64,000 bases of DNA from contig NZ_CP150265.1 of the NCBI RefSeq assembly GCF_037976325.1, positions 7,443,501 through 7,507,500 on the forward strand, in the 5' to 3' direction. Shown here one piece after another: positions 32,673 through 42,239 of the stretch. The first letter of the stretch is position 1, and each line of letters starts with the position of its first letter. The notes beneath the pieces were generated by a model that saw nothing but the letters and a program-made list of their open reading frames with translations, was not told the DNA's origin and made no database searches. A program made the position numbers and the translations under genes. Source of the DNA: Paenibacillus sp. FSL K6-3182 (lineage in GTDB: Bacteria > Bacillota > Bacilli > Paenibacillales > Paenibacillaceae).

Positions 32673-33557
32673 ATGGAAAGACGCAGAAGATTGCGGCGAA
32701 TTGGAGTATTTGAGGTGTGCAATGCGCTGCTGATGCTGGCAGTTTGCTTCATAACGCTGTACCCGATGTGGTTTGTATTTATAAATTCGCTTAATGCACC
32801 GGAGCAAGCCATGCTGGGCACCGTAAACTGGTTTCCAAAGGAATTTTCACTAGCCAGCTACAGTGTTGTATTCAATGATAAAAGTCTAATGCACGGCTTC
32901 TACATTACTACGCTGCGCACGGTGATAGGAACAGCGGTGCATGTGTTATTTACCGCCATTGTAGCTTATGGGATGAGCAAATCCAACTTAATCGGCCGCA
33001 AAATCTATCTCAAAATCGCCTTGATTACGATGTTGTTTTCAGGCGGCTTAATCCCTTCCTTTATTCTGATGACCAAGCTGGGCTTTTACGATAGCTTTTG
33101 GGTATTCATCATCCCGGCTATGTACACTTTTTTCAATATGGTTATATTCATGAGCTTCTTCCGCACCATCCCCGACAGCCTAGAGGAATCCGCAAAGGTA
33201 GACGGTGCTTCGGATTATGGCGTTCTGTTTCGAATCGTATTGCCTAACAGCATGGCCGTACTGGCTACCATATCGCTTTTCTCAGCCGTCTATCACTGGA
33301 ATGATTATTACCAGGGCGTAATCTACATTCGCTCGCAGGATCAGCTGCCTATGCAAACCATACTGTACAAAATCATTGCGGAGAACTCCATGTCCTTCAT
33401 GCAGCAGCAAGCCATGGCTCAATTCGGCGCAAGACTGCCTGGCAACTCCATCAAATTTGCATCGATGATGGTGGCAACGCTGCCAATTCTCGTGTTCTAT
33501 CCCTTTATTCAGCGCTATCTGGTCAAAGGCGTAATGATTGGTGCGATTAAAGGGTAA
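32673..33557 (+). CDS. CUT1 sugar ABC transporter permease (LplC type)
   Basis: 294 residues, six helices. The EAA loop is LEESAKVDGASDYGVLFRIVLPNSMAV. The N-terminus ITLYPMWFVFINSLNAPEQA and the end FYPFIQRYLVKGVMIGAIKG are standard for LplC/YtcP permeases. AGAGAGGGC precedes the ATG, 18 bases after the partner permease stop. It pairs with the previous permease to form the channel for the sugar bound by the lipoprotein encoded next. Confidence 0.94.
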   Translation: MERRRRLRRIGVFEVCNALLMLAVCFITLYPMWFVFINSLNAPEQAMLGTVNWFPKEFSLASYSVVFNDKSLMHGFYITTLRTVIGTAVHVLFTAIVAYGMSKSNLIGRKIYLKIALITMLFSGGLIPSFILMTKLGFYDSFWVFIIPAMYTFFNMVIFMSFFRTIPDSLEESAKVDGASDYGVLFRIVLPNSMAVLATISLFSAVYHWNDYYQGVIYIRSQDQLPMQTILYKIIAENSMSFMQQQAMAQFGARLPGNSIKFASMMVATLPILVFYPFIQRYLVKGVMIGAIKG

Positions 33558-33637
33558 GTGCTGTACGTTTCTCTAAGCGATCGTTAGCGAGACGTGTGGG
33601 GCCTATAAAAAAACAGTAAAGAAAGGGTGTTCATTTC

Positions 33638-35302
33638 ATGAAACACAACCTCATCAAGCTAAGCATGGTAATCGTTTTAGCCGTAGTACTTACATTAGGC
33701 TTGGCCGCATGTACCAAATCGGAGAATAACGAAAACAAGCCGGCCTCAACGCCTGCGGAAAGTACCGAGCAGCCACAAGGCGAATCAACGCCGAGCCCCG
33801 AACAGCCTGCTTGGCAGCTGGATACCAGTCCAGTCGAGCTCTCATGGTTCGTAGGCGCATCCTGGTATGCCCACAGCTGGGGAGAGAGCTTGACTTCCAA
33901 GTACGTGACCGAAAAAACAGGCGTCAATATTAAGCTCGAAGTTCCTTCAGGAGAAGCAAACGAGCATATTACCTTGATGATGACCTCTGGCAAGCTGCCA
34001 GACTTAATTTCTATGGGCTCTTGGGAAAACGCTGTCAAGAAACTATGGGAAGGCGATCATGTATATGCTTTAAATGAATTGGCAGAGCAGTATGATCCCT
34101 ACTTCTTTAAGGTTGCGGGTGACGGCACACTGAAGTGGTATCGTCAAGAAAATGGCAATACGTATGGCATTCCGAATGACTCATATAGCCCTAATCTCAT
34201 GCATGAAACAGGCATGACAGCCGCCAACCAAACATTTTTGGTGAGAAAAGATCTGTACGAGGAGATGGGCAAACCAGATTTGAGCACGCCGGAGGGCTTT
34301 CTAAATGCACTGCAGCTGCTCAAGGATAAGTATCCTGAGTATAAAGGCCAACCGATTAGTCCCTTCTTTGCACAGGGGAATGTTCCTTATGGGATGAGTG
34401 AATACCTGCAAAATCTACTCGCTGTTCCGCATGAAAAAGACGGCAAAGTCTACGACCGCATTACCGATCCAGATTACCTCGCTTGGCTGAAAACCTTCCG
34501 CACAGCATACGAGCGCGGACTGATCAATGTGGATTTCCTAGTGGACTCCGATACGCAAGTAGAGGAAAAAACGAACAATGCCCGCTACTTCATGATGATT
34601 CGCGAATGGACGGGAATGACGGCTGTCAATCCGATGCTGGCCGCAAGCGGGAACCCGGATTCCAACTACATTGCAGTAGATGGACCGCAAAACAGCAAGG
34701 GTGACTCTGCAAAGCTGTTCCCTGGCAACATGGACGGCTGGATGGTTACAATGATTAGCAAATCGACTAAAAATCCTGAACGTGCTATCCGCTTCCTGAC
34801 ATATCTAGCCAGCGAAGAAGGCCAAAGAGATTTATTCCTTGGCAAGGAAGGCGAGACGTGGGAAATGGTGAGCGGCAAGCCGCAGCTGAAGGCTGAAATG
34901 GTGAAATTGCTTGAAACTGATATTGAAAAGTTTGAAAAGGAATACGGCATTATGGATACCTACTGGATGATGCGGAACCCTGTTATTATCAACCAGTGGA
35001 GACCGGAGAAAGCTCCTGTCATTAAGCAAATGGAGGACTTCGCCAATGCGCAGGCCGATATTGACAGCGGCATCTACAAAGGCTTAGATCCACTGGGTGA
35101 TTCTGAAGTAGCGGTAGCCTGGTCACGCATCTCTCAAAATTGGGAGGAAGTGCTGCCTGAGCTGATTACGGCTAAGGATGAAGCAGCCTTTGATAAAATT
35201 TTTGATAATTTTCTTGCCCGCCGCGTGAGTTACGGTTTCGACAAGGTCATGGAATATCGCCAAGCCGAGCTGGATGTACGAAAAGCAAAAATGGCAGAGT
35301 AG
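33638..35302 (+). CDS. Sugar-binding lipoprotein of the ABC transporter
   Basis: 554 residues. A lipoprotein signal peptide ends at LAAC (Cys25), so it is anchored to the outer face of the membrane. A Ser/Pro/Glu-rich linker (SENNENKPASTPAESTEQPQ) precedes the type-1 extracellular solute-binding domain (family like LplA/YtcQ). AAAGAAAGGGTG supplies the ribosome site. It should capture oligosaccharides released by the secreted GH16, by context. A G/C hairpin-like stretch near 35325-35357 may attenuate read-through into the kinase gene. Confidence 0.93.
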   Translation: MKHNLIKLSMVIVLAVVLTLGLAACTKSENNENKPASTPAESTEQPQGESTPSPEQPAWQLDTSPVELSWFVGASWYAHSWGESLTSKYVTEKTGVNIKLEVPSGEANEHITLMMTSGKLPDLISMGSWENAVKKLWEGDHVYALNELAEQYDPYFFKVAGDGTLKWYRQENGNTYGIPNDSYSPNLMHETGMTAANQTFLVRKDLYEEMGKPDLSTPEGFLNALQLLKDKYPEYKGQPISPFFAQGNVPYGMSEYLQNLLAVPHEKDGKVYDRITDPDYLAWLKTFRTAYERGLINVDFLVDSDTQVEEKTNNARYFMMIREWTGMTAVNPMLAASGNPDSNYIAVDGPQNSKGDSAKLFPGNMDGWMVTMISKSTKNPERAIRFLTYLASEEGQRDLFLGKEGETWEMVSGKPQLKAEMVKLLETDIEKFEKEYGIMDTYWMMRNPVIINQWRPEKAPVIKQMEDFANAQADIDSGIYKGLDPLGDSEVAVAWSRISQNWEEVLPELITAKDEAAFDKIFDNFLARRVSYGFDKVMEYRQAELDVRKAKMAE

Positions 35303-35359
35303 TTACACCTATAACCTATATACTGCCGGCTGCCGAAATGGTGGCCGGTATTTCCGGCT

Positions 35360-35381
35360 TTACTTACACATTTGTAAGTAA
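35360..35381. repeat. Inverted repeat before the kinase gene
   Basis: TTACTTACA / TGTAAGTAA with a four-base loop, about 65 bases ahead of the histidine kinase. A related word TACTTACACA occurs at about 38982 before the secreted GH16. It could be an operator; the evidence is slight. Confidence 0.35.
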
Positions 35382-35446
35382 CGCCTTGTTACCTACCAGC
35401 CGGTTTGTAATATATGGTATATTACGGAGGTAGGGAGGGCCGTTAA

Positions 35447-37285
35447 ATGAAGTATATGCTGACCAAAATGAAAAAGCTTTACCGCAATTCCCGCATATCC
35501 CAAAAGCTGTTTCTGGCCTTTAGCCTAGTCATTGCAATCCCTGCCATTTTGGTGTCCTTTTTATTTATCCGTATACAGGAAGCCCAGTTATACAAAGATG
35601 CTATGGCCACCGGCAGCAGCCATGTCGCACGGCTGAACGAACAGCTGCGCAGCAAAATGGACATGTTTGAAAACGCTTCCTCGACAGCGCTGACTCAAAA
35701 GGCATTCGTGGATTTTATCCACTCCAATATGCGCGGGGATGGCCTCCGCCTCGTGAAATTTAAACAAAATCAATTTGAGCAGATGCATAATATCATTGAA
35801 AGCCATGAGATGATCAGTGAGCTCAGCTTTTATGTCGATAACCCTAACCTGTTCGAAATTTGGCCCGAAATCTATCATTATGACAAGTTTTGGCCGCAGG
35901 ATTATTGGGAGACCCTTCGAGATGAAGGCGGCGCAGCATACCGCCTGTTTGCTTTTAAGGATGGCGAGCACACGCTAGCCTATTATCGGTTGGTACGGCT
36001 TCAGGGTCAACAGAACAAGTTTCCTACCATTATGGAAATTCGTGCCGAGCACAGCGTATTTTTCAACGACCTGCTGGAGGAGAGCGGAGGGGATTTCTTC
36101 TCGGTTGTCATGGACGGAACAAATCCTTCAAAAAATATATACAATCCGCAGCATATATTTTCTCAAACCGCTGGGGAGGGGCTAAACAGTATCCTTGGCA
36201 GCATTCACCGGCAGCTGGACGTACTTCAACAGGATAGCCCCATGAAGGTCCAAGTAGGAGATCAAACCTACTACGCGCTTTATCGTTATATTGCTCCACT
36301 GAACGCTTATGTTGTGGATATTGCTTCCCATCAAGCACTGATGAAGGGTCCGCGCAGCTGGTATGCCTTTGTGGTAGTAATTGCTTTATGTGTATTGCTC
36401 CTGATCATGCTGCTCGTATCGCATACGACCCGGCGTATTTTCCGCCGATTGGACAGCGTATTATCTTCTATGCGTCAGGTGCGGAAAGGCCAATTGGATG
36501 CGAAGATTAATATCGGCCTAGATGAACACGAGACCGGTGATGAAATCGATGAGGTAGCCATCAGCTACAACAAAATGCTGGACGAAATTAGTCGTCTGAT
36601 GACGCAGGTGGTGGATAAGCAGCTCATTGCCAAAAACGCACAGCTGCACTCGCTCCATTCTCAGATCAATTCACACTTCTTGTATAACGCGCTGGAATCC
36701 ATTCGGATGCTGGCGGAGGTTCAGCAGCAGCCTGCAATCGCCGATGCGCTCGTATCGTTAGGCTCACAGCTGCGCTACAGCATGCAGTGGCGAAGCGATA
36801 CCGTCGCCCTCAGTGAGGAGCTCGCCAACATCGAAAGCTATATCAAATTCATTAACTTTATGGAGGGTGGCAGCATCGTATTGACGGCGGATCTCCCGCA
36901 GGAGGTGCTTCACTATGCTATTCCTAAAATGTGCATGCAGCCCATCGTTGAAAATGCGGTTCATCATGCGGCACCTTTAGGCGGCAGTGTACACATACAA
37001 ATGACCGTACAAGTGGAGAATGACAGCCTATTACGAATTGAGATACGTGATGACGGTGCGGGTGTTGATCCGAAGATGCTGGCTAGTCTGCAAGCTGTGC
37101 TGAGCGGCGATTCAGATACGCCAATTGTGACCAGCAAAAACGGCCTCGGCCTCGAAAACGTGCATAAGCGCCTGCAGCTTCATTATGGCAAGGGCTGCGG
37201 TCTTTCAATTGACAGTGTACAGGGTGCTTATACCTGTGTAACCTTACGTTTGCCTTGGGAAAATGTGAATCTTGGAGGATGGTAG
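35447..37285 (+). CDS. YesM-type sensor histidine kinase
   Basis: 612 residues. One N-terminal helix (LFLAFSLVIAIPAILVSFLFI), an extracellular dCache-like region of about 250 residues, a second helix (WYAFVVVIALCVLLLIMLLV) near 310, then HAMP. The His-kinase box is LHSQINSHFLYNALESIRM (His410). The usual QINPHFLYN has Ser in place of Pro. The ATPase part shows PKMCMQPIVENAVHH and GLGLENVHKRL. It senses an external signal, probably sugar bound or glucan breakdown products, and phosphorylates the regulator encoded three bases downstream. GGGAGGG precedes the ATG. Confidence 0.93.
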   Translation: MKYMLTKMKKLYRNSRISQKLFLAFSLVIAIPAILVSFLFIRIQEAQLYKDAMATGSSHVARLNEQLRSKMDMFENASSTALTQKAFVDFIHSNMRGDGLRLVKFKQNQFEQMHNIIESHEMISELSFYVDNPNLFEIWPEIYHYDKFWPQDYWETLRDEGGAAYRLFAFKDGEHTLAYYRLVRLQGQQNKFPTIMEIRAEHSVFFNDLLEESGGDFFSVVMDGTNPSKNIYNPQHIFSQTAGEGLNSILGSIHRQLDVLQQDSPMKVQVGDQTYYALYRYIAPLNAYVVDIASHQALMKGPRSWYAFVVVIALCVLLLIMLLVSHTTRRIFRRLDSVLSSMRQVRKGQLDAKINIGLDEHETGDEIDEVAISYNKMLDEISRLMTQVVDKQLIAKNAQLHSLHSQINSHFLYNALESIRMLAEVQQQPAIADALVSLGSQLRYSMQWRSDTVALSEELANIESYIKFINFMEGGSIVLTADLPQEVLHYAIPKMCMQPIVENAVHHAAPLGGSVHIQMTVQVENDSLLRIEIRDDGAGVDPKMLASLQAVLSGDSDTPIVTSKNGLGLENVHKRLQLHYGKGCGLSIDSVQGAYTCVTLRLPWENVNLGGW

Positions 37286-37288
37286 GGC

Positions 37289-38860
37289 ATGATCAATATT
37301 CTAATTGTAGATGATCAAAAGCATATACGCGATGGCCTGCAGGCCATGCTGCGCCAATTTCCATTGCAGCTTGATGCTATTTATTGTGCCGCTAATGGAA
37401 TTGAGGCGCTGCACTTATTGCGTCAGCATAACATTCATCTGGTGATTACCGATATTATGATGCCGGATATGGACGGACTGGCGCTAATGGAGCAAACCAA
37501 AGAAGAACACCTCAACGTGGATTACCTCATAATTAGCGGCTATAGTGATTTTGCTTATGCCCAGAAAGCCATTGGGCTTGGGGCAAAAGGCTACCTGCTC
37601 AAGCCGGTAAAACGGGAGGATCTGCTTACCGCAGTAGAGCATATTGGTCAGGAAATAAAGGCGCGGCAAGCCCTTTCCCGCAATATGGAGCATATGTCCC
37701 GCCGCGCTGAGGAGACAGACCGTAAAGAGCTTTGCATGTTTATGCAAGGCGCAGTGAACGATGAAGCATGGATTCGGCAGATTCAGCAGCAAAACCCAAA
37801 ACTTTGGCATAATTACCGTCTGTGCTTGCTGCGGGAAGAACTATGGATCAACCAACCGGGGGCAGACAGTGCCCATAGCATCGAATCTATTGCTTACCGT
37901 GTTTATGGCAGCCAGGGATATATATGTCTGCAGCACCGCCCATACCTGGTTCTTGCGGTCGATGCGGCCACAGATACGAATGCTTTGCCTGCTGCACTTA
38001 AGGCAAGTCAGATTGATGCCACAGCGGCTATGACTGGACCCCAGCAAGGCTTAAAAGGGCTTCCCGGCAGCTATACACAGGTGCTTGAACTATATCGCCA
38101 TAGCTACTTGTTCCCTGATAAGAGGTGCATCCTACCCGCGCATATGGAGAGGCTGGAGTCGCAATGGGAAATTCCCTATGAAGAGCTATATGCCCTGTTT
38201 CAGCTTATTGGCACCAAAAACAGCGGGAAGATTGCCCAAGGCATTTCTACGCTATTCCACAAAAATGTGCTGCAGCGTTACCATATACGGTACACACAGC
38301 AGTTATGCAGCGCAACGGTGCAGATGCTGGAGGAATATGAGCGGGTGATCCGTCCCTACATGGGGGAAGAGGCGCTTGATATTGAATGCTTGCGGAATCT
38401 ATTCGACTATCCGGGTATTCGAGATTATATTCAGGCGCTGCAGCAGCAGCTGCTTCGGCTGAATCAGTTTTATTATGATTACAAGTGCAGCTATCGCAAA
38501 ACGCAGGACTTAAATGAAGCCATTCGTTTTATACACGAATGTTATCATAAGCCGCTGGACCTCGCGATGGTTTCCAACCATGTGTCGCTTAATTACGCCT
38601 ATTTTTCCAACCTGTTTAAAAAGAATATTGGCAAAGGCTTTGCAGAATACCTGCGCGATGTGCGCCTAGATAAGGCCCGCCGCTTACTAGCCGAAACCGA
38701 TCATAAAATTATCGAGGTAGCCACCATGGTTGGCTATGAAAGCTACAAAAGCTTTACAAGGGCATTTCGCGATGTTATGAATATGCAGCCCACGGAATAC
38801 CGGCAGCTGATGCGGCGGAAGCTTGAACGAGAAGGAAAATATCAGGGCAAAGCACTATAA
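37289..38860 (+). CDS. YesN-type AraC response regulator
   Basis: 523 residues. The receiver is 1-120 with D8/D9, phospho-acceptor Asp55 (VITDIMMPDMDG), and Lys in LLKPVKRED. A long middle region of unknown fold is followed by the AraC double HTH (LAMVSNHVSLNYAYFSNLFKKNIGKGFAEYLRDVRLDKARRLL; EVATMVGYESYKSFTRAFRDVMNMQPTEYR). It starts just after the kinase stop, so the pair is co-transcribed. It is the best candidate activator of the permease operon and of the secreted GH16, both of which carry the AAATCC-A-TGGG motif upstream. Confidence 0.94.
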   Translation: MINILIVDDQKHIRDGLQAMLRQFPLQLDAIYCAANGIEALHLLRQHNIHLVITDIMMPDMDGLALMEQTKEEHLNVDYLIISGYSDFAYAQKAIGLGAKGYLLKPVKREDLLTAVEHIGQEIKARQALSRNMEHMSRRAEETDRKELCMFMQGAVNDEAWIRQIQQQNPKLWHNYRLCLLREELWINQPGADSAHSIESIAYRVYGSQGYICLQHRPYLVLAVDAATDTNALPAALKASQIDATAAMTGPQQGLKGLPGSYTQVLELYRHSYLFPDKRCILPAHMERLESQWEIPYEELYALFQLIGTKNSGKIAQGISTLFHKNVLQRYHIRYTQQLCSATVQMLEEYERVIRPYMGEEALDIECLRNLFDYPGIRDYIQALQQQLLRLNQFYYDYKCSYRKTQDLNEAIRFIHECYHKPLDLAMVSNHVSLNYAYFSNLFKKNIGKGFAEYLRDVRLDKARRLLAETDHKIIEVATMVGYESYKSFTRAFRDVMNMQPTEYRQLMRRKLEREGKYQGKAL

Positions 38861-38877
38861 GCCTTCAAAAATAATCA

Positions 38878-38894
38878 AAATCCAAAAAATTGGG
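38878..38894 (+). promoter_or_regulatory. Shared motif upstream of the secreted GH16
   Basis: AAATCCAAAAAATTGGG, the partner of the site at 31645-31661 (16 of 17 identical). It lies about 65 bases upstream of the -10-like TAGAAT at 38941. Confidence 0.5.
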
Positions 38895-38960
38895 TCATAA
38901 CAAAAACAAATGGACCTTTCCAGCTGTTAATTGTATTCGATAGAATAAAGGTGCACTCCA

Positions 38961-38975
38961 ATGTAAGCGGTTTCC
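38961..38975. promoter_or_regulatory. cre site (CcpA) upstream of the secreted GH16
   Basis: ATGTAAGCGGTTTCC matches WTGNAANCGNWNNCW at 14 of 15 positions. It lies between a -10-like TAGAAT (38941-38946) and the ATG at 39055, a normal place for carbon catabolite repression. Confidence 0.6.
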
Positions 38976-39054
38976 TCCGAGTACTTACACAATCAATTGC
39001 CTCAAAATAAAAGGAGCCGCAGGGGTAACCATATTTTATTGAAGGAGGACAATA

Positions 39055-41682
39055 ATGAAGGTACTTCACCATTCACAGAAACGGTTTAAGCAGAAGGTAC
39101 TGAGCTTGTTCTTGGCGGTAGCGATGATGGCGAGCGTCGGGCTATTGCCATTTTCGAAAATTCAAACCGTCGATGCAGCAGGCACCACCGTTACCTCTAT
39201 GGCTTACTTTTCAGCAGCAGATGGGCCAGTCATTTCAAAATCAGGGGTTGGGCAAGCAAGCTACGGTTTCGTCATGCCTATATTTAACGGCGGCTCCGCC
39301 ACATGGAACGATGTTTCAGATGACGTAGGCGTAAATGTGAAAGTAGGGGGCAACTGGGTCAATATTGACAGTGCCGCTGGCTATGTCTATAACCAAAACT
39401 GGGGGCACTGGAGCGATAGCGGCACTTACGGCTATTGGTTCACTCTCTCCGCAACAACAGAAATTCAACTGTATTCTAAAGCTAATGGAACGACCCTTAA
39501 CTACACGCTTGTATTTCAAAATATAAACAAAACAACGATTACGGCTATGACCCCTACCCAAGGGCCACAAATTACTGCAGGCTTTACAGGAGGTGCAGGC
39601 TTTACTTATCCTACCTTCAACAATAATCCAGCCATTATTTATGAAGCCGTAGCGGATGATTTGAAGGTGTTTGTAAAACCTGTAAACAGCAGCACTTGGA
39701 TTGATATTAACAATAATGCTGCCAGCGGCTGGATCTATGATAGCAACTTCGGCCAATTCACCGAAGGAGGCGGCGGCTTCTGGTTTACGGTAACCGAGTC
39801 TATCAACGTAAAACTTGAATCAAAAACCTCTTCGGCTAACGTCATTTATACGATAACCTTTAATCAACCCGTAAGAAATTCATATGTTATTACTCCCTAC
39901 GATGGAACAACCTTTACAGCAGATTCGAAAGGCGTCATAGGCATACCGCTGCCAAAAATTGATGGTGGCGCGCCAATAGGCACTGAGCTTGGAAAATTCG
40001 TCTACCAAATTAATATCAACGGGCAATGGGTGGATATGGCGAACTCCAGCCAGAGCGGATTCTCATATTCCGGCAATGGTTACAATAACATGTCCGATGC
40101 CAATCAGTGGGGATATTGGGCTGACTATATCTATGGCCTTTGGTTCCAGCCCGTCCAGGTGAATATGCAAATTCGAATCGGCTACCCATTGAATGGGCAG
40201 GCAGGCGGAAGTGTTGGCAGCAACTTCGTTAACTATACCTTTATCGGGAATCCGGATGCTCCCCGTCCAGATGTATCCGATCATGACGATGTGGCAATCG
40301 GAACGCCAAGCGACCCAGCCATTGCGGGCATGAATCTCATCTGGCAGGATGAATTTAGCGGTACAGTGCTCGATACGAACAAATGGAACTATGAAACCGG
40401 CTATTATATCGGTAACGATCCCAACAGCTGGGGCTGGGGCAATGCAGAGCTGGAGCACTATACCAATAGTACACAAAATGTATTTGTACAGGACGGAAAG
40501 CTGAATATCCGGGCGTTGAACGATCCAAAATCGTTCCCGCAGGATCCAAGCCGATATGCTCTATATTCTTCAGGCAAAATAAATACCAAAGATCATCTGT
40601 CCTTCCAGTACGGTAGAGTGGATATTCGCGCGAAGCTGCCTACAGGCAATGGTGTCTGGCCTGCGCTCTGGATGCTTCCAAAAGATTCAGCATACGGTGC
40701 ATGGGCCGCATCTGGTGAGATTGATATTATGGAAGCTAAAGGACGTTTGCCTGGCACAACTAGCGGCGCTGTACACTTTGGCGGACAATGGCCAGTGAAT
40801 CGATATATTGCTGGGGAATATCATTTCTCGGAAGGGCAAACCTTTGCCAATGATTATCATGTGTATACGATGATCTGGGAAGAGGATAACATTAAATGGT
40901 ACGTGGATGGGGAATTCTTCTTCAAAGTCTCCAGAGATCAATGGTACTCCGTAGCTGCACCGAACAATCCGAACGCTCCATTCGACCAGCCTTTCTACAT
41001 CATTATGAATCTCGCGATCGGCGGGCATTTTGATGGCGGTTTAGCTCCAAGCCCATCTGATATTCCTGCGACGATGCTGGTGGATTATGTACGGGTTTAT
41101 AAAGAAAACGGTGGCCAAAATCCTACGAACGTGCCTGTTACCGGTGTAACTTTAAACCAGAGCACTGCACAGCTGCAAGTAGGACAGAGTGTACAGTTAA
41201 ACGCCACTGTTGCACCCTCTAATGCAACAAACAAACAGGTAACTTGGAGCGTTTCGGGCGCCAGCATCGCTTCCGTAAATCAGAACGGTGTGGTGACAGG
41301 GCTCGCTCCAGGAACAACAACGGTTACGGCAACAACGGCTGACGGCAACAAAACAGCCAGCTCTACCATCACGGTTGTACCCGCGCCATCAACCGTTATT
41401 GTCATTGGCGATGCGGTGCGTGGCCTGAAAAAAGCGGGCAATAACTTGACGTTTTATGTAAATGGCGCAACCTTTGCCGATTTGCACTATAAGATAAATA
41501 ACGGTGCACAGCAAAACGTAGCCATGACCTCGTCAGGAAACGGCAACTATACTTACCCTGTAAACAACCTGCAATCTGGGGATACCGTCGAATACTTCTT
41601 TACCTATAATCCGGGGCAAGGCGCGCTGGATACTCCTTGGCTCACCTATATTCATGGGGTAACGCAAGGAACACCGGAGTAA
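39055..41682 (+). CDS. Secreted multidomain GH16 beta-1,3-glucanase (laminarinase)
   Basis: 875 residues. Signal peptide to about residue 42. Three related ~110-residue beta-rich repeats follow (about 44-156, 157-270, 271-410), each with a W-V/I-D/N-I core, an aromatic G-Y/F-WF segment and a Y-T-L/I-x-F end; I do not recognise them. GH16 spans about 424-687 with GEIDIMEAKG: Glu555, Asp557, Glu560. A Big_2 Ig-like domain (PVTGVTLNQSTAQLQVGQSVQL) is next, then a ~95-residue C-terminal domain like CBM56, a beta-1,3-glucan binder (GDAVRGLKKAGNNLTFYVNG). It should depolymerise laminarin- or curdlan-type glucan outside the cell. GGAGG precedes the ATG. Confidence 0.93.
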   Translation: MKVLHHSQKRFKQKVLSLFLAVAMMASVGLLPFSKIQTVDAAGTTVTSMAYFSAADGPVISKSGVGQASYGFVMPIFNGGSATWNDVSDDVGVNVKVGGNWVNIDSAAGYVYNQNWGHWSDSGTYGYWFTLSATTEIQLYSKANGTTLNYTLVFQNINKTTITAMTPTQGPQITAGFTGGAGFTYPTFNNNPAIIYEAVADDLKVFVKPVNSSTWIDINNNAASGWIYDSNFGQFTEGGGGFWFTVTESINVKLESKTSSANVIYTITFNQPVRNSYVITPYDGTTFTADSKGVIGIPLPKIDGGAPIGTELGKFVYQININGQWVDMANSSQSGFSYSGNGYNNMSDANQWGYWADYIYGLWFQPVQVNMQIRIGYPLNGQAGGSVGSNFVNYTFIGNPDAPRPDVSDHDDVAIGTPSDPAIAGMNLIWQDEFSGTVLDTNKWNYETGYYIGNDPNSWGWGNAELEHYTNSTQNVFVQDGKLNIRALNDPKSFPQDPSRYALYSSGKINTKDHLSFQYGRVDIRAKLPTGNGVWPALWMLPKDSAYGAWAASGEIDIMEAKGRLPGTTSGAVHFGGQWPVNRYIAGEYHFSEGQTFANDYHVYTMIWEEDNIKWYVDGEFFFKVSRDQWYSVAAPNNPNAPFDQPFYIIMNLAIGGHFDGGLAPSPSDIPATMLVDYVRVYKENGGQNPTNVPVTGVTLNQSTAQLQVGQSVQLNATVAPSNATNKQVTWSVSGASIASVNQNGVVTGLAPGTTTVTATTADGNKTASSTITVVPAPSTVIVIGDAVRGLKKAGNNLTFYVNGATFADLHYKINNGAQQNVAMTSSGNGNYTYPVNNLQSGDTVEYFFTYNPGQGALDTPWLTYIHGVTQGTPE

Positions 41683-41757
41683 ACCGGAGAATCCTGGCTA
41701 GACAATTCTTTACTGGCCTGCTAGTAGTAACACGCGAGGTCATTTGATAGGTTCTTT

Positions 41758-41790
41758 AACAGGCGAGGGTGAGTCTTCCCCTCGCCTGTT
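41758..41790 (+). terminator. Terminator after the secreted GH16
   Basis: Twelve-base stem AACAGGCGAGGG / CCCTCGCCTGTT. Only a weak T-tract (CACTTT) follows. Confidence 0.7.
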
Positions 41791-41941
41791 CACTTTGCAG
41801 CCATCTCTCTCATTGGAGGCCAATGAGCAACTAAACATGGAGCTTCATGATGATATTGACAGATTTAGATTTAGAGTAAAATTCTGTGTTCTAATATATT
41901 TTTCAAACTGATATGAGACTTTGAAGTTCCTAGCTTTATAA

Positions 41942-42160
41942 GGGAATCTTGAAATTCAGCAAGTTCCTCAATCGATGCTGTTTGTACCTTATGTAGATGA
42001 AATGTTTCAAAAAGCCCTTGCTCATGGAGCAATCTCTTTTATAGAACCGGATTATCTGTCACTTGGAGATTGCGGTTGGCTGGATGCCCTTAGAGGAAAA
42101 GCATGCAACGAACGTCAATTATATCTAAGTACTGTTCGCTGTATCACTCATTTTTTTTGA
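41942..42160 (+). pseudogene. Decayed VOC (glyoxalase-like) gene
   Basis: An in-frame stretch after a TAA at 41939 reads ...SMLFVPYVDEMFQKALAHGAISFIEPDYLSLGDCGWLDALRGKACNERQLYLS. It matches the second half of a VOC domain: a V-x-D-V-D-like strand, A..GA turn, GD.x.G loop, and D-x-x-G-x-x-W-like end, here degraded to DALRGKACNERQ. The upstream half is missing and stop codons precede it. The rest of the 41.7-42.2 kb stretch holds no gene. Confidence 0.5.
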
Positions 42161-42188
42161 AAAAAGGCATCCAATGGGTGCCTTTTTT
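42160..42188. terminator. Bidirectional terminator
   Basis: Stem AAAAAAGGCATCC / GGGTGCCTTTTTT (one T-G pair), loop AAT, between the decayed VOC frame and the convergent SASP gene. Confidence 0.8.
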
Positions 42189-42239
42189 ATCATTCTAGAT
42201 CCCAACCCGGCAGCCGTGTATCCATGCACTCATAATTCT

